DNA of 64,000 nt from Lachnospiraceae bacterium AB2028 (GTDB lineage: Bacteria; Bacillota; Clostridia; Lachnospirales; Lachnospiraceae). Made by a program: the position numbers and the translations under genes. Positions 52,893 through 61,171 of this stretch are shown piece by piece (position 1 is the stretch's first letter; each line of letters opens with the position of its first letter). The stretch spans positions 164,523 through 228,522 of the forward strand of contig KK211275.1 of assembly GCA_000621425.1 (NCBI GenBank). Direction: 5' to 3'. The notes beneath the pieces are model-generated. The model saw nothing but the letters and a program-made list of their open reading frames with translations, did not search any database and was not told the DNA's origin.

Positions 52893-53105
52893 AAGAAAGA
52901 TTCTCCTTTCGTAAGTGGTTTATGATTGGATCCAGCTCTTCAGGGTTCATTCATATTCTTTCGTTAAACGGGAGACGCATTCTTTCCCAACTTGCTGAAT
53001 CGAATGTAGAACAATGAAGGCGGGCTGACACATTTGTCTTCGGGCGTGGTGTCCCAATCGGAAATTACGTCAGACCAATCACCTTCATCATAAAGAAAGA
53101 GCAGA
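52893..53105 (-). ncRNA. Candidate bridge RNA region of the IS110 element
   Basis: Non-coding DNA upstream of the transposase. Internal pairing is visible: ATGAAGG (53014-53020) with CCTTCAT (53082-53088) as an outer stem, and GACAC (53027-53031) with GTGTC (53049-53053) as an inner stem-loop. This matches the general layout of bridge RNAs found in the left non-coding end of IS110-group elements. The pairing loops for donor and target were not identified, so the call is tentative. Confidence 0.4.
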
Positions 53106-53161
53106 GACTATAAAAGCCTCTACTCATATATTAAGAATCGGGACTTGGGAGGAGCTTTGGG

Positions 53162-53239
53162 ATGAAAGAAAATATCGTACAGAAGCTTACATCAAAAGAT
53201 GATAAATATGCCTGTGGTATGATGTGGGGGGACAAATGA
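53162..53239 (+). pseudogene. Remnant of a gene: first 25 codons
   Basis: A proper ribosome site (GGAGG) and ATG begin M-K-E-N-I-V-Q-K-L-T-S-K-D-D-K-Y-A-C-G, which I recognise as the usual start of a helical-repeat protein common in Lachnospiraceae; then the frame hits TGA. The rest of that gene is missing. Its stop overlaps the ATG of the next acetyltransferase. The IS110 element directly to the left suggests a rearrangement here. Could alternatively act as a leader peptide. Confidence 0.45.
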
Positions 53240-53709
53240 TGTTTTTACGCAAGAGTACTATAAACGATATTAAAGAACTTACAGCTATTTCCATTAAAGC
53301 ATTTGGCTCTGATATACAAGTCGGCGGAAAAGAAGCAGGCGGACCACCGGATTATGATTCGGAAAGCTGGCATAGAAAAATGATGGAGCAGAATCACCTA
53401 TATACTTTTTTGAATAGCGATGAAAATATTGTGGGTGGTGCCGTTTTGTTTGGAGCAGAGGAATTATTCGTCGGAAGAATATTTATTGATCCCAGATATT
53501 TCCGTCAGGGATACGGAATGAAACTTATGATGGAAATTGAGAATTTATTCCCTTCTAAAATAATAAAATTAGATACCCCGATTTGGAATGAGCGTACAAA
53601 CCGGTTTTATAAAAAGTGCGGTTATACCGAAATCGGAAGAGATGACGAAAGCGTTTATTATGAAAAAAGAGCCTCGCAGAGCTCTGCGTGTACGCAGAGA
53701 GCTCTATGA
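53236..53709 (+). CDS. GNAT N-acetyltransferase
   Basis: 157 residues; GNAT fold with the acetyl-CoA segment IFIDPRYFRQGYGMKLMMEIE and C-terminal TNRFYKKCGYTEIG. The last 12 residues (ASQSSACTQRAL) are coded by a palindromic DNA element and probably replaced the natural end of the protein after YYEKR. ATG 53236 overlaps the stop of the remnant gene; GGGGGG lies just before. Substrate unknown. Confidence 0.82.
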   Translation: MMFLRKSTINDIKELTAISIKAFGSDIQVGGKEAGGPPDYDSESWHRKMMEQNHLYTFLNSDENIVGGAVLFGAEELFVGRIFIDPRYFRQGYGMKLMMEIENLFPSKIIKLDTPIWNERTNRFYKKCGYTEIGRDDESVYYEKRASQSSACTQRAL

Positions 53710-53712
53710 GGC
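53671..53712. repeat. Imperfect inverted repeat at the 3' end of the acetyltransferase gene
   Basis: GCCTCGCAGAGCTCTGCG and CGCAGAGAGCTCTATGAGGC can fold into a hairpin around TGTA with a two-base mismatch and a two-base bulge. The acetyltransferase stop codon lies in the right arm. No T-run. Resembles a REP-type palindromic element; only one copy is seen in this window. Confidence 0.6.
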
Positions 53713-53738
53713 GAAAAATACACGGAGACGAAGGCGAC

Positions 53739-54161
53739 GTGAGAACAGAAAAATGTCAGGGACGGCTGACGGTATACTTTGAGGATCCGTTTTGGGTAGG
53801 AGTATTTGAGAAAATTGAAAATGGAAAGCTATCGGCGGCCAAGGTGACATTTGGCGCTGAACCAAAGGATTATGAGGTCCAGGAGTTCATCAACAGGCAT
53901 TACTATCACCTTAAGTTCAGTCCGGCGATTAAAACCGATGTAAAGGATGTAAAGAAAAATCCAAAAAGGGCGCAGCGTGATGCGAAAAAGCAGACCCTGG
54001 AAAATGGAATAGGCACGAAATCGCAACAGGCGCTTAAACTTCAACAGGAGCAGAATAAGCTGGAGAGGAAAGAGCGAAGTAAGCAGGAACGGGACGAGGA
54101 GAGCGACAGACTGTTTGAAATGAAACAGCAGAAGAAAAAGGAAAAGCATAGGGGGCATTAG
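53739..54161 (+). CDS. YjdF family (DUF2992) protein
   Basis: 140 residues. The opening CQGRLTVYFEDPFWVGVFEKIENGKLSAAKVTFGAEPKD (in parts) is the YjdF signature, and the second half is Lys/Arg/Gln/Glu-rich helix. In Bacillus yjdF is controlled by a riboswitch responding to azaaromatic compounds, hinting at a detoxification role; here no such riboswitch can be placed because the upstream bases encode the acetyltransferase. Start GTG 53739 was chosen to match the family; ATG 53706 is in frame. Confidence 0.85.
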   Translation: MRTEKCQGRLTVYFEDPFWVGVFEKIENGKLSAAKVTFGAEPKDYEVQEFINRHYYHLKFSPAIKTDVKDVKKNPKRAQRDAKKQTLENGIGTKSQQALKLQQEQNKLERKERSKQERDEESDRLFEMKQQKKKEKHRGH

Positions 54162-54176
54162 ACGAGGAGAAAGACG

Positions 54177-55070
54177 ATGAAAGTGGTAGATGTATATTTA
54201 TTTGGACAGATACTTGGAACGCATTCTTTTCTTCTGAAAGATGGATTCCTAAAGCCGGATGAGTATTCGGAGATCAAAGAACAGTATTTTCTGCCAGGCG
54301 GGGAGACGGGAACTGCGGCAACAGTGCTGGACTCTATGGGCGTGACTGTTCGCATTGATGGCACATGGATCGGTACGGAAGTGGCTCCGATGCTTCGTGA
54401 TTTCTATGCCGGGACAGGCGTAGACTTATCATCCATTACGTTTTCGGATGATACAGGAGTAATGGATTATGTAGTGATCGCAGGGCTTGTACGTTCACCG
54501 ATGGGACATTTCCAGACGCTTTTTTCCGGTGGCAAACAGTGGTGGAATGATCCAAAGGAAGAAGATATTATCGGGTGCAAGGTAGCTGCGATCGATCCGT
54601 ATTTTGGAGAACAGTCTGATCAGGCTGCGGAAACTTGCGTCAGTCATGGCATCCCTTATGTGACGATAGACGCGACACATGACTCGTATCTTCATAGGCA
54701 TGCGGCGATTAATGTTGTTTCTGGGGAATGCCGTTCCGAACATTACCCTGGGGAGTCTGTTGAAGAGGTCATGAAGCTGATGATGCAGGAAACGGAGGGA
54801 CTCACGATCCTGACACAGGGCGGTGGGGACATGCTGTATGGACGCAGAGGGGAAGAGATTCACAGAATGCAGCCTTTTGATATAACGGTCAGAAGCACAC
54901 TTGGAGCAGGTGATACATTTAAAGCGGGCTGTGTATATGCACTATTGAATGGATTCTCCGATATGGAGACAGTTCGTTTTGCAAGTGCATGTTCCGCAGT
55001 CGCAATCTCAAGGTTCCCATTACCGCTTAATCCGCCAAAGAAGGATGAGGTAAATGAATTGTTGCGATGA
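54177..55070 (+). CDS. PfkB family sugar kinase
   Basis: 297 residues of the ribokinase fold. PfkB signature 2 (TLGAGDTFKAGCVYAL) carries the catalytic Asp, and an N-terminal GGETGTAATVLDSMG is signature-1-like. Substrate is unknown (ribokinase, adenosine kinase or sugar type). GAGGAG precedes the ATG. It ends overlapping the next gene's possible start (ATGA). Between YjdF and the epimerase-like gene, in one direction. Confidence 0.88.
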   Translation: MKVVDVYLFGQILGTHSFLLKDGFLKPDEYSEIKEQYFLPGGETGTAATVLDSMGVTVRIDGTWIGTEVAPMLRDFYAGTGVDLSSITFSDDTGVMDYVVIAGLVRSPMGHFQTLFSGGKQWWNDPKEEDIIGCKVAAIDPYFGEQSDQAAETCVSHGIPYVTIDATHDSYLHRHAAINVVSGECRSEHYPGESVEEVMKLMMQETEGLTILTQGGGDMLYGRRGEEIHRMQPFDITVRSTLGAGDTFKAGCVYALLNGFSDMETVRFASACSAVAISRFPLPLNPPKKDEVNELLR

Positions 55071-55093
55071 TTAACGGAGGATACGGTAGAAAA

Positions 55094-55972
55094 ATGGTGG
55101 TAAAAGAATTATTCGGAAAAGTAAAAATATACAGGTTTCATACGCGTGTTGATAACCGTGGATCGCTGGCATATGTTTTTGATGAAAGCATTGATGATTT
55201 CAAAGCTCGGGAGACAAGAATTTACAGCATGCCCAAAGAAGGGACTTTTTTTGGAATACACTACAGAGATGAGCGTGCCCCAATGACGAAGTTTGTGACA
55301 GTCATAAAAGGCAGAGGGCTGGATTACGTTATTGATCTGAGAAAAGAATCGCCGACCTATCTGGAGTGGGAGTCAATTGAACTGTCAGAAGAAAATGCCC
55401 TTGCAGTACTGATCCCTGCAGGTTTTGGGCACGCTTTTATATCATTGCAAAATAATACGATACAGCTTTATTCCGTGGACAGAAGTGGAGACGGTGCTCA
55501 TTCAAAACAAATAAATTACAAGGATTTAAAAATCGGTCTTAAGCTACCCGTACCCATTTCCGAAATATCGGATTATGATTTAAGCGCTCCTTTTGTTTCA
55601 GAAAATGATGAAGAGAATCGTATGGTTTTTAATGGAATCAGTAAGGTGTTTTCAACAAAAGACGATCGACAATATGAAACGATCGGTGCTTTTTGGGATG
55701 AGTTTTCCAAAAAATATGGAAGAGAAAAGCTTAGGGGTTTAGGCTATAACTGGACAACTGATACGATTGAATATGTCATCGGGCTTAAATCCGGCGACAT
55801 AGATAATGCAAACTGTTCTGTGGTTTTGCCGAATTCAGGATGGATTGCCGTAAAAGGAAAAACAGCAGAATTAGATATGATCTATCAGGAAATCTACGCC
55901 GATGGGGTTCTTACATATGAGATTGAAACTTTTACCGATGAAGGCGAATGCGAGATTTTATATTATAGATAG
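55094..55972 (+). CDS. RmlC-like epimerase domain fused to a GyrI-like effector domain
   Basis: 292 residues. The first 170 or so read as a dTDP-4-dehydrorhamnose 3,5-epimerase-like cupin (FFGIHYRDERAPMTKFVTVIKGRG; AVLIPAGFGHAFISL). The last 110 (YETIGAFWDEFSKKYG; SGWIAVKGKTAELDMIYQEIYADG; YEIETFTDEGE) look like a GyrI/AraC effector-binding small-molecule domain. ATG 55067 overlaps the kinase stop but has no site; ATG 55094 has GGAGG 13 bases ahead, and is preferred. No rhamnose genes are near, so the cupin may act on another sugar or only bind it. Confidence 0.7.
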   Translation: MVVKELFGKVKIYRFHTRVDNRGSLAYVFDESIDDFKARETRIYSMPKEGTFFGIHYRDERAPMTKFVTVIKGRGLDYVIDLRKESPTYLEWESIELSEENALAVLIPAGFGHAFISLQNNTIQLYSVDRSGDGAHSKQINYKDLKIGLKLPVPISEISDYDLSAPFVSENDEENRMVFNGISKVFSTKDDRQYETIGAFWDEFSKKYGREKLRGLGYNWTTDTIEYVIGLKSGDIDNANCSVVLPNSGWIAVKGKTAELDMIYQEIYADGVLTYEIETFTDEGECEILYYR

Positions 55973-56009
55973 TTTTCGATTTTGACGAAGGTGCCGGAGG
56001 TAAAGTTTC

Positions 56010-56501
56010 ATGTGTGAAGAGCGTAAGTGGAAAAAGGATATACATATTCAACTTGCAAATATGAAATATACTGGTAGCTGCATAGAAATTCTGCAAAATT
56101 CTGATTTGGGAAGAGCGTATTTCAGCGATTATGAAAAGGCAGCCAATATGCTAACATATGCAGTGGGACAAGAAAACATATATGTTGCATTGGATGAAAA
56201 TGAGAAATGCCTGGGGTTTATTTACTACATGACAAATGGTGTTTTTGGAAGCTACCCCTATCTTCATATTGTTGCAGTAAAGGAAGAATACAGGAATTAT
56301 GGTATCGGTAAGCAGCTGATAAAGTTTTTTGAGGATAATGCTTCCGATTCTTCTTCGGCAAAATATTTCTTAACTGTAGATGATTTTAACCCGGGAGCGA
56401 AGAAATTATATGAAAATCTGGGATATAAGTGTGTTGGAGAACTAACTGATTTTTATAAAAATGGGATTAACTGTTATCTGATGATGAAAAGAAGAGGGTA
56501 A
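56010..56501 (+). CDS. GNAT N-acetyltransferase
   Basis: 163 residues with the GNAT acetyl-CoA motif IVAVKEEYRNYGIGKQLIKFFEDNA and a C-terminal NPGAKKLYENLGYKCVG. A possible ribosomal or small-molecule acetyltransferase. GGAGG site. Converges with the HD-GYP gene; only nine bases separate their stops and no terminator is visible between them. Confidence 0.88.
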   Translation: MCEERKWKKDIHIQLANMKYTGSCIEILQNSDLGRAYFSDYEKAANMLTYAVGQENIYVALDENEKCLGFIYYMTNGVFGSYPYLHIVAVKEEYRNYGIGKQLIKFFEDNASDSSSAKYFLTVDDFNPGAKKLYENLGYKCVGELTDFYKNGINCYLMMKRRG

Positions 56502-56510
56502 AGATATGAA

Positions 56511-58898
56511 CTATAAGTAATGGCATTTTATATTAGTTATGGCAATCTGGTCTCCGGTGATGGAGGCATATACTGTCTTGTCAATGTTGGTAAGCACAGC
56601 TTTATTATTGATTGATATACCGCCGTTCGCAGTGATAATAGTTATCGTATTGCCTTCGACTTTAAACCGTACTGTCGTGTCATATCCGGTCTTATTATAT
56701 TTCTTCCATGCATCCCAGTTTTCAAAAGAGAAGTTTTTTATCACATTCAGTTCTGCATCACAATCGGGGTCACATTCCCAGAATTCGCCGTCGAACCGCA
56801 TAAATGCAAGATCGCGGTAATTATTTCCGTTTACGTTGCCATCATCAGAACAGAAAATATCAATGAACGGACAATGCCATACAAGTCTGGCGGTAGGCAG
56901 GCATTTTGCGTGGAAGGTGAGTATGAGACCGTCTTTTACAGGGATTCCCACACTGTGGGACGTGCGGTAGCCGTCTACCTGTACGTTCGGTATATCACCC
57001 GTCGGAGCATCTTTGATATAGCTTATTTCTTCGGCTATTCTCGGTATATAATCAGCCGGGGATTCTGTTTTTGCCTTCTCGGTGCTTATATTGTCAATGC
57101 GGCAGTTCTTACCGGTAAGGCCTAAATACAGATATCTTGTGCTGTCCGGCAAAGCGATGATGCTCTCGGCGGTCTGAGTTTTTCCGATGATCCTGACAAG
57201 CGCATGATCTTTTATTCTTACCGCTTCAATCTTATATCCGATGTTTTTAACAAAATCTGATGCTTCATATCTCGTGATATTTGTCTGAATTACTCTTGCG
57301 CCGGCGGTTGTTGTCCGGCCGTCGAACCATATCTCACCGTATTCGAAATACTTCAGATCCTCTATTTCTTTTTCTGAGTCATGCTCGCGGCCGTCAAGTG
57401 AATCAAACAGTATTATTGAAGGCTTGGGAGACTTGCCGGGAGTTTTTTCGTTTTCGCTGACAGTCATACGGATGGTGGTCATTGAAGGTGTGATCAGTAT
57501 TCCGGGCGCCACAACGCTTCTGTACTCGTCGAGAATAAGCTCGTCCATTTCATCCTGATCATTGACTATTTCGCGCTCACTCATTTCATATTCGGTATCT
57601 ATATCTATAAGGTGCAGCATAAGTCTTGCATATTCGGGATCGAACTGTGTACCGGTTCCCTTGACGATCTCCTCACGAACCTTCTGCTGCGGTATGGGAT
57701 CGCGGTAGCTTCGTTTTGATGTCATTGCATCATACGCATCGGCAACGGATACTATTCTTGCGATTTCGGGAATATCGCTTCCTTTGAGGTGGTACGGATA
57801 GCCTTTTCCGTCGTAACGCTCATGGTGCCCATATGCTCCTATACTGAGATACGGAAATTCGGTTATGTTTTTCAGTATCTGTTCTCCGAGGGCAGGGTGT
57901 TCCTTTATCTTTTCATATTCATCATCGGTGAGTTTACCGTCTTTGTTAATGATGTTGTCGGGAACGCCGATTTTTCCTATGTCGTGAAGCAGGGCGGCGT
58001 AATAGATCTCTTCGCATTCCTGCTCAGATTTATGATTCATTTCAGCAAGCTTTTTGGAGTATTTTGCGACTCTTGACGAATGGCCGTGTGTGTATTCATC
58101 CTTGGCATCTATGGAATTTGCAAAAGCGGTTATTATCTCGCGGAGAAGCTTCTGATCCCGCTTGGTCTGTTTTTTGAGCTCTTCATACCGTTCGGACTGG
58201 CGGGTCCGTTTTGATGCCACAATGCCCAAAATAATTAAGATAATCAGAAATGTCATGGTCACAGCGACAAGACATAGCATCAGATATCTGGTAGTGTCTT
58301 CCACGCTGCGCATTGATATATCGATACCGATATAAGCAGTGCATTTTCCGCTGTCATCATAAATCGGCTCATAATTGGTTAGAAGCCATCCATATGTATC
58401 GTTGCTTTCGATAATGTCGATCCTGCCGCCGGCAAGAAGAGTAGGGATGCTATCCGCAAATGCGTCTTCAAAGGGAAATATATCGCCTAGCGGCAGCTCG
58501 TTCTCCTGGCTTTCCTTATATTGCTCAAGCTCCTTATCAGCTGTTTCCAGATCATATATTATATGGCACCCGTCGGGCTGTATTTGTGTTACATACAGAT
58601 ATTCCAGATATGGAGTATTGTTCAGGATATTCCGTAGCTGCTGTTCCGTCTCAAAATACTCGTCGTCCGGTCCGTTTTCAAGCCAGCAGTCTATCTTATT
58701 TGCGTCGATCTGTGTTGCGGCAAGCTGACCAGCCTTAACGAGTATCTCTTTTCGGTTGTCTATCTCAGAGGAGCGGAACAGTAAATAACTCGTGATAATA
58801 CCAACAGTGGCGATTACGAATGTCAGAAATGTTGAGAGCAGCATCAAACGGTTCTGCTTAAGTATATCCTTGATCCTGGATAACGATTTTTCACTCAT
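56511..58898 (-). CDS. Membrane sensor HD-GYP phosphodiesterase with C-terminal novel domain
   Basis: 795 residues. Membrane helix 18-41, an extracytoplasmic sensor domain (about 45-203), a second helix 206-228, and an HD-GYP domain with LLHDIGK (His305-Asp306), GHHE (358-359) and GKGYP (364-368), all catalytic residues present. It should break down cyclic di-GMP. After about residue 480 comes a 310-residue region with no family I know; it has beta-strand-like patterns (IGYKIEAVRIKDHALVRIIG, RYLYLGLTG) and no further helix. The start was set by GGGGGGAG eight bases before ATG 58898; a longer frame to 58955 has no site. Confidence 0.9.
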   Translation of the reverse strand: MSEKSLSRIKDILKQNRLMLLSTFLTFVIATVGIITSYLLFRSSEIDNRKEILVKAGQLAATQIDANKIDCWLENGPDDEYFETEQQLRNILNNTPYLEYLYVTQIQPDGCHIIYDLETADKELEQYKESQENELPLGDIFPFEDAFADSIPTLLAGGRIDIIESNDTYGWLLTNYEPIYDDSGKCTAYIGIDISMRSVEDTTRYLMLCLVAVTMTFLIILIILGIVASKRTRQSERYEELKKQTKRDQKLLREIITAFANSIDAKDEYTHGHSSRVAKYSKKLAEMNHKSEQECEEIYYAALLHDIGKIGVPDNIINKDGKLTDDEYEKIKEHPALGEQILKNITEFPYLSIGAYGHHERYDGKGYPYHLKGSDIPEIARIVSVADAYDAMTSKRSYRDPIPQQKVREEIVKGTGTQFDPEYARLMLHLIDIDTEYEMSEREIVNDQDEMDELILDEYRSVVAPGILITPSMTTIRMTVSENEKTPGKSPKPSIILFDSLDGREHDSEKEIEDLKYFEYGEIWFDGRTTTAGARVIQTNITRYEASDFVKNIGYKIEAVRIKDHALVRIIGKTQTAESIIALPDSTRYLYLGLTGKNCRIDNISTEKAKTESPADYIPRIAEEISYIKDAPTGDIPNVQVDGYRTSHSVGIPVKDGLILTFHAKCLPTARLVWHCPFIDIFCSDDGNVNGNNYRDLAFMRFDGEFWECDPDCDAELNVIKNFSFENWDAWKKYNKTGYDTTVRFKVEGNTITIITANGGISINNKAVLTNIDKTVYASITGDQIAITNIKCHYL

Positions 58899-59026
58899 TT
58901 CATTGTCTCCCCCCAATGAAAGAAAATTAGTTATATAATTATTAATATCATCCAATGCAAATAAATATTATACTATATCTAATACGAATAGGCATTATAT
59001 TTTAAGTGGAAATATAGAGGGAACGG

Positions 59027-59683
59027 ATGAATAAAGAATGGTCTGAACTTAATAAAACAGTACAGAGCCGGCTAAAGAAAAAGGATACTTACGCTGAAGG
59101 CATAGATACACTGATCGATCTGCGTAATACCCTGTGGGATACTATCATTTCTTTTAAGGAAGAATTAAGCCGGGAAGAATTCTGTGCAATCCCTTATATC
59201 AATGCTGCCGGATATCATAGTAAAACAATAGCGTATTCATTGTGGCATATATTCCGTATCGAAGACATCGTAGCCCATACCCTGATAAGAGAAGATGAAC
59301 AGATTTTTTTCCAGGGGGATTATAAAAAACGGATCGGATCACCGATCATAACAACCGGGAACGAGCTTGTAAAAGAGGAAATCGCAGAATTTTCAAATAA
59401 GCTGGATCTGGATGAATTGTACGCATATATTTCTGAGGTTAAGCTAAGTACGGATTCAATGTTAAAGGATTTGACATATGAAGATCTGAAAAAAAAGATA
59501 CCGGATGAGACAAAAGACCAGCTGAAATCTTTACATGTAGTAAGCGAGGATGAAAATGCGGTCTGGCTTATTGACTATTGGTTCAATAAGGATGTGCGCG
59601 GACTTATACAGATGCCTTTTTCAAGGCACTGGATCATGCATATCGAGGCTTGTCTGCGTATAAAAGACAGGGTCCATACATGA
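59027..59683 (+). CDS. DinB-like superfamily protein
   Basis: 218 residues, helical. Metal-binding histidine pattern is visible: AYSLWHIFRIED in the middle and SRHWIMHIEACLRIKD near the end, as in DinB/YfiT hydrolases and thiol-transferases. Role unknown, possibly thiol-dependent detoxification. GAGGG site. Divergent from the HD-GYP gene with a 128-base AT-rich gap in which several weak -10 boxes occur but no clear promoter can be fixed. Confidence 0.72.
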   Translation: MNKEWSELNKTVQSRLKKKDTYAEGIDTLIDLRNTLWDTIISFKEELSREEFCAIPYINAAGYHSKTIAYSLWHIFRIEDIVAHTLIREDEQIFFQGDYKKRIGSPIITTGNELVKEEIAEFSNKLDLDELYAYISEVKLSTDSMLKDLTYEDLKKKIPDETKDQLKSLHVVSEDENAVWLIDYWFNKDVRGLIQMPFSRHWIMHIEACLRIKDRVHT

Positions 59684-59711
59684 GCAAAAGCCTTTATTTA
59701 TGGGCATGACA

Positions 59712-59723
59712 CGATACGTATCG
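59712..59723. promoter_or_regulatory. 12-bp palindrome upstream of the PAP2-like gene
   Basis: CGATACGTATCG is a perfect inverted repeat in the 132-base gap before the PAP2-like gene. It might be an operator for the XRE regulator of the same operon, or chance. Confidence 0.35.
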
Positions 59724-59815
59724 CGGATGTGACAGCACGTTTCTTACGTTTTTCATGATCTTTTGATACTTTCAAATTGTCGACAGGCAATAAAGTATGA
59801 AAGGAAGAAGAGAAC

Positions 59816-60496
59816 ATGAAAGAAAAAAGAAATCTGCTGACAGGAGCCACGCTTATAGCTGCATTTGTCATATGGACTGTTTTGATACAATGCATTGATG
59901 TGCAGCCGGTGGGGCAGAAGGGAACGAAGATCGGATTTGCAGCTTTTAATGTATGGTTTCATCAGTTGACCGGGGTGCATATGCCGATCTATACAGTCAC
60001 TGACTGGCTGGGACTTGTACCAATTTTTATATGTATGTGTTTTGGCATATTAGGTCTTGTGCAGCTGGTTAAGAGACGGAGCCTGCTAAGGGTTGATCCG
60101 GATATTACAATATTAGGCGTGTATTATGTGATCGTTATAGCATGCTACCTGATTTTTGAAATGATTCCCATCAATTACAGGCCGGTGCTGATAGAAGGCA
60201 GGCTGGAAGCGTCATATCCGTCTTCAACGACATTGCTGGTGCTGAGCGTGATGCCTACACTGGCGTTTCAGATTGACAGGAGAGTAACGAATCCTGCGGT
60301 CAGAATGGCGGCGATGGTGTTTACAGTCGGGTTTTCAGCATTTATGCTAATAGGAAGGCTGGTTGCAGGCGTACACTGGGCAACGGATATTGTTGCTTCC
60401 GTATTATTATCCGCAGGGCTGTTTATGCTGTATCAGTCAGCTGTTATGTATGTGGACAGGGCAAAGGCGTCCGATAGGAGCAGAAATGGAATTTAA
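59816..60496 (+). CDS. PAP2-superfamily membrane protein with altered active site
   Basis: 226 residues, six membrane helices. The first phosphatase motif is partial (INYRP with Arg-Pro but no lysine at the usual place), the second reads YPSSTT instead of PSGH, so the catalytic histidine is absent, and the third is present (GRLVAGVHWATDIV). This suggests a lipid-phosphatase fold that has lost or changed its activity. AGGAAG site. Overlaps the XRE gene by 11 bases, so they form an operon. Confidence 0.8.
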   Translation: MKEKRNLLTGATLIAAFVIWTVLIQCIDVQPVGQKGTKIGFAAFNVWFHQLTGVHMPIYTVTDWLGLVPIFICMCFGILGLVQLVKRRSLLRVDPDITILGVYYVIVIACYLIFEMIPINYRPVLIEGRLEASYPSSTTLLVLSVMPTLAFQIDRRVTNPAVRMAAMVFTVGFSAFMLIGRLVAGVHWATDIVASVLLSAGLFMLYQSAVMYVDRAKASDRSRNGI

Positions 60497-61097
60497 TGAA
60501 AAATTACAGGAACTTAGAAAATCCAGGTCAATGACCCAGGAAGAGCTGGCGGAAGCTCTGTTTGTTTCAAGGACGGCAATATCGAAGTGGGAATCCGGGC
60601 GCGGCTATCCAAATCTTGATTCGCTTAAGGAGATATCGAAATTCTTCTCCGTATCGATTGATGAGCTGATCTGTTCGGAAGAGATCATCTCTGTGGCAGA
60701 GGATGATAAGAAAGAATGTATCGACAAATATGTTTCGCTGATCTGCGGCGTATTGGATATCCTGCCGGTATTGCTATTATTTATGCCGGTCTTCGGAAAC
60801 GGAACAGACAGTCCGTCTTCCGTATCTCTGTTTGTGAGCAGCGGATTAAGTTCATGGATCCGAGCAGCATTTGCCGTTTTGATCTGTGTAACTGTGTTGA
60901 ATGGTATATTCGGTATTATCATCAGTCATTTTGATAAGCCTGTTTTGAATCGTTATATACTGATTGTGGGTATGGTGATTTCCGTAGCAGGAGCGTCGGT
61001 ATTTATCCTGACCAGACAGCCCTATGCAGGAATCATATTCCTGGCAATTTTGGTCATGAAGGGACTGCTGATAGGAAAAGGCAGAAAGCTGCTTTGA
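60486..61097 (+). CDS. XRE family regulator with membrane domain
   Basis: 203 residues. N-terminal helix-turn-helix (LQELRKSRSMTQEELAEALFVSRTAISKWESGRG in parts, residues 5-60), then about four hydrophobic segments (about 85-105, 120-142, 150-170, 175-195). Such membrane-tethered HTH proteins probably sense envelope state. ATG 60486 with AGGAG; the translation overlaps the PAP2-like gene. Confidence 0.88.
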   Translation: MEFNEKLQELRKSRSMTQEELAEALFVSRTAISKWESGRGYPNLDSLKEISKFFSVSIDELICSEEIISVAEDDKKECIDKYVSLICGVLDILPVLLLFMPVFGNGTDSPSSVSLFVSSGLSSWIRAAFAVLICVTVLNGIFGIIISHFDKPVLNRYILIVGMVISVAGASVFILTRQPYAGIIFLAILVMKGLLIGKGRKLL

Positions 61098-61171
61098 TTG
61101 AATGACTCTAACAAGCAGCAGTTTTCCCAGACGCGGATGGAAATCGGTGGACGCTGGCCGGATGATGTTGT

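Larger units (their letters stand above)
51560..53160 (-). mobile_element. IS110-family insertion sequence (limits approximate)
   Basis: A full-length IS110-type transposase gene on the minus strand with about 150 bases after it and about 270 bases of non-coding DNA before it. IS110 elements have no terminal inverted repeats and leave no target duplication, so exact ends cannot be set without an empty site; the coordinates are outer limits given by the intact GNAT stop (51552) and the gene remnant (53162). Confidence 0.8.

Noticed and set aside
58899-59026. Divergent promoters between the HD-GYP and DinB-like genes
   Set aside because: Several TATAAT-like boxes exist in this AT-rich gap, but none has a credible -35 box, so no position was chosen.
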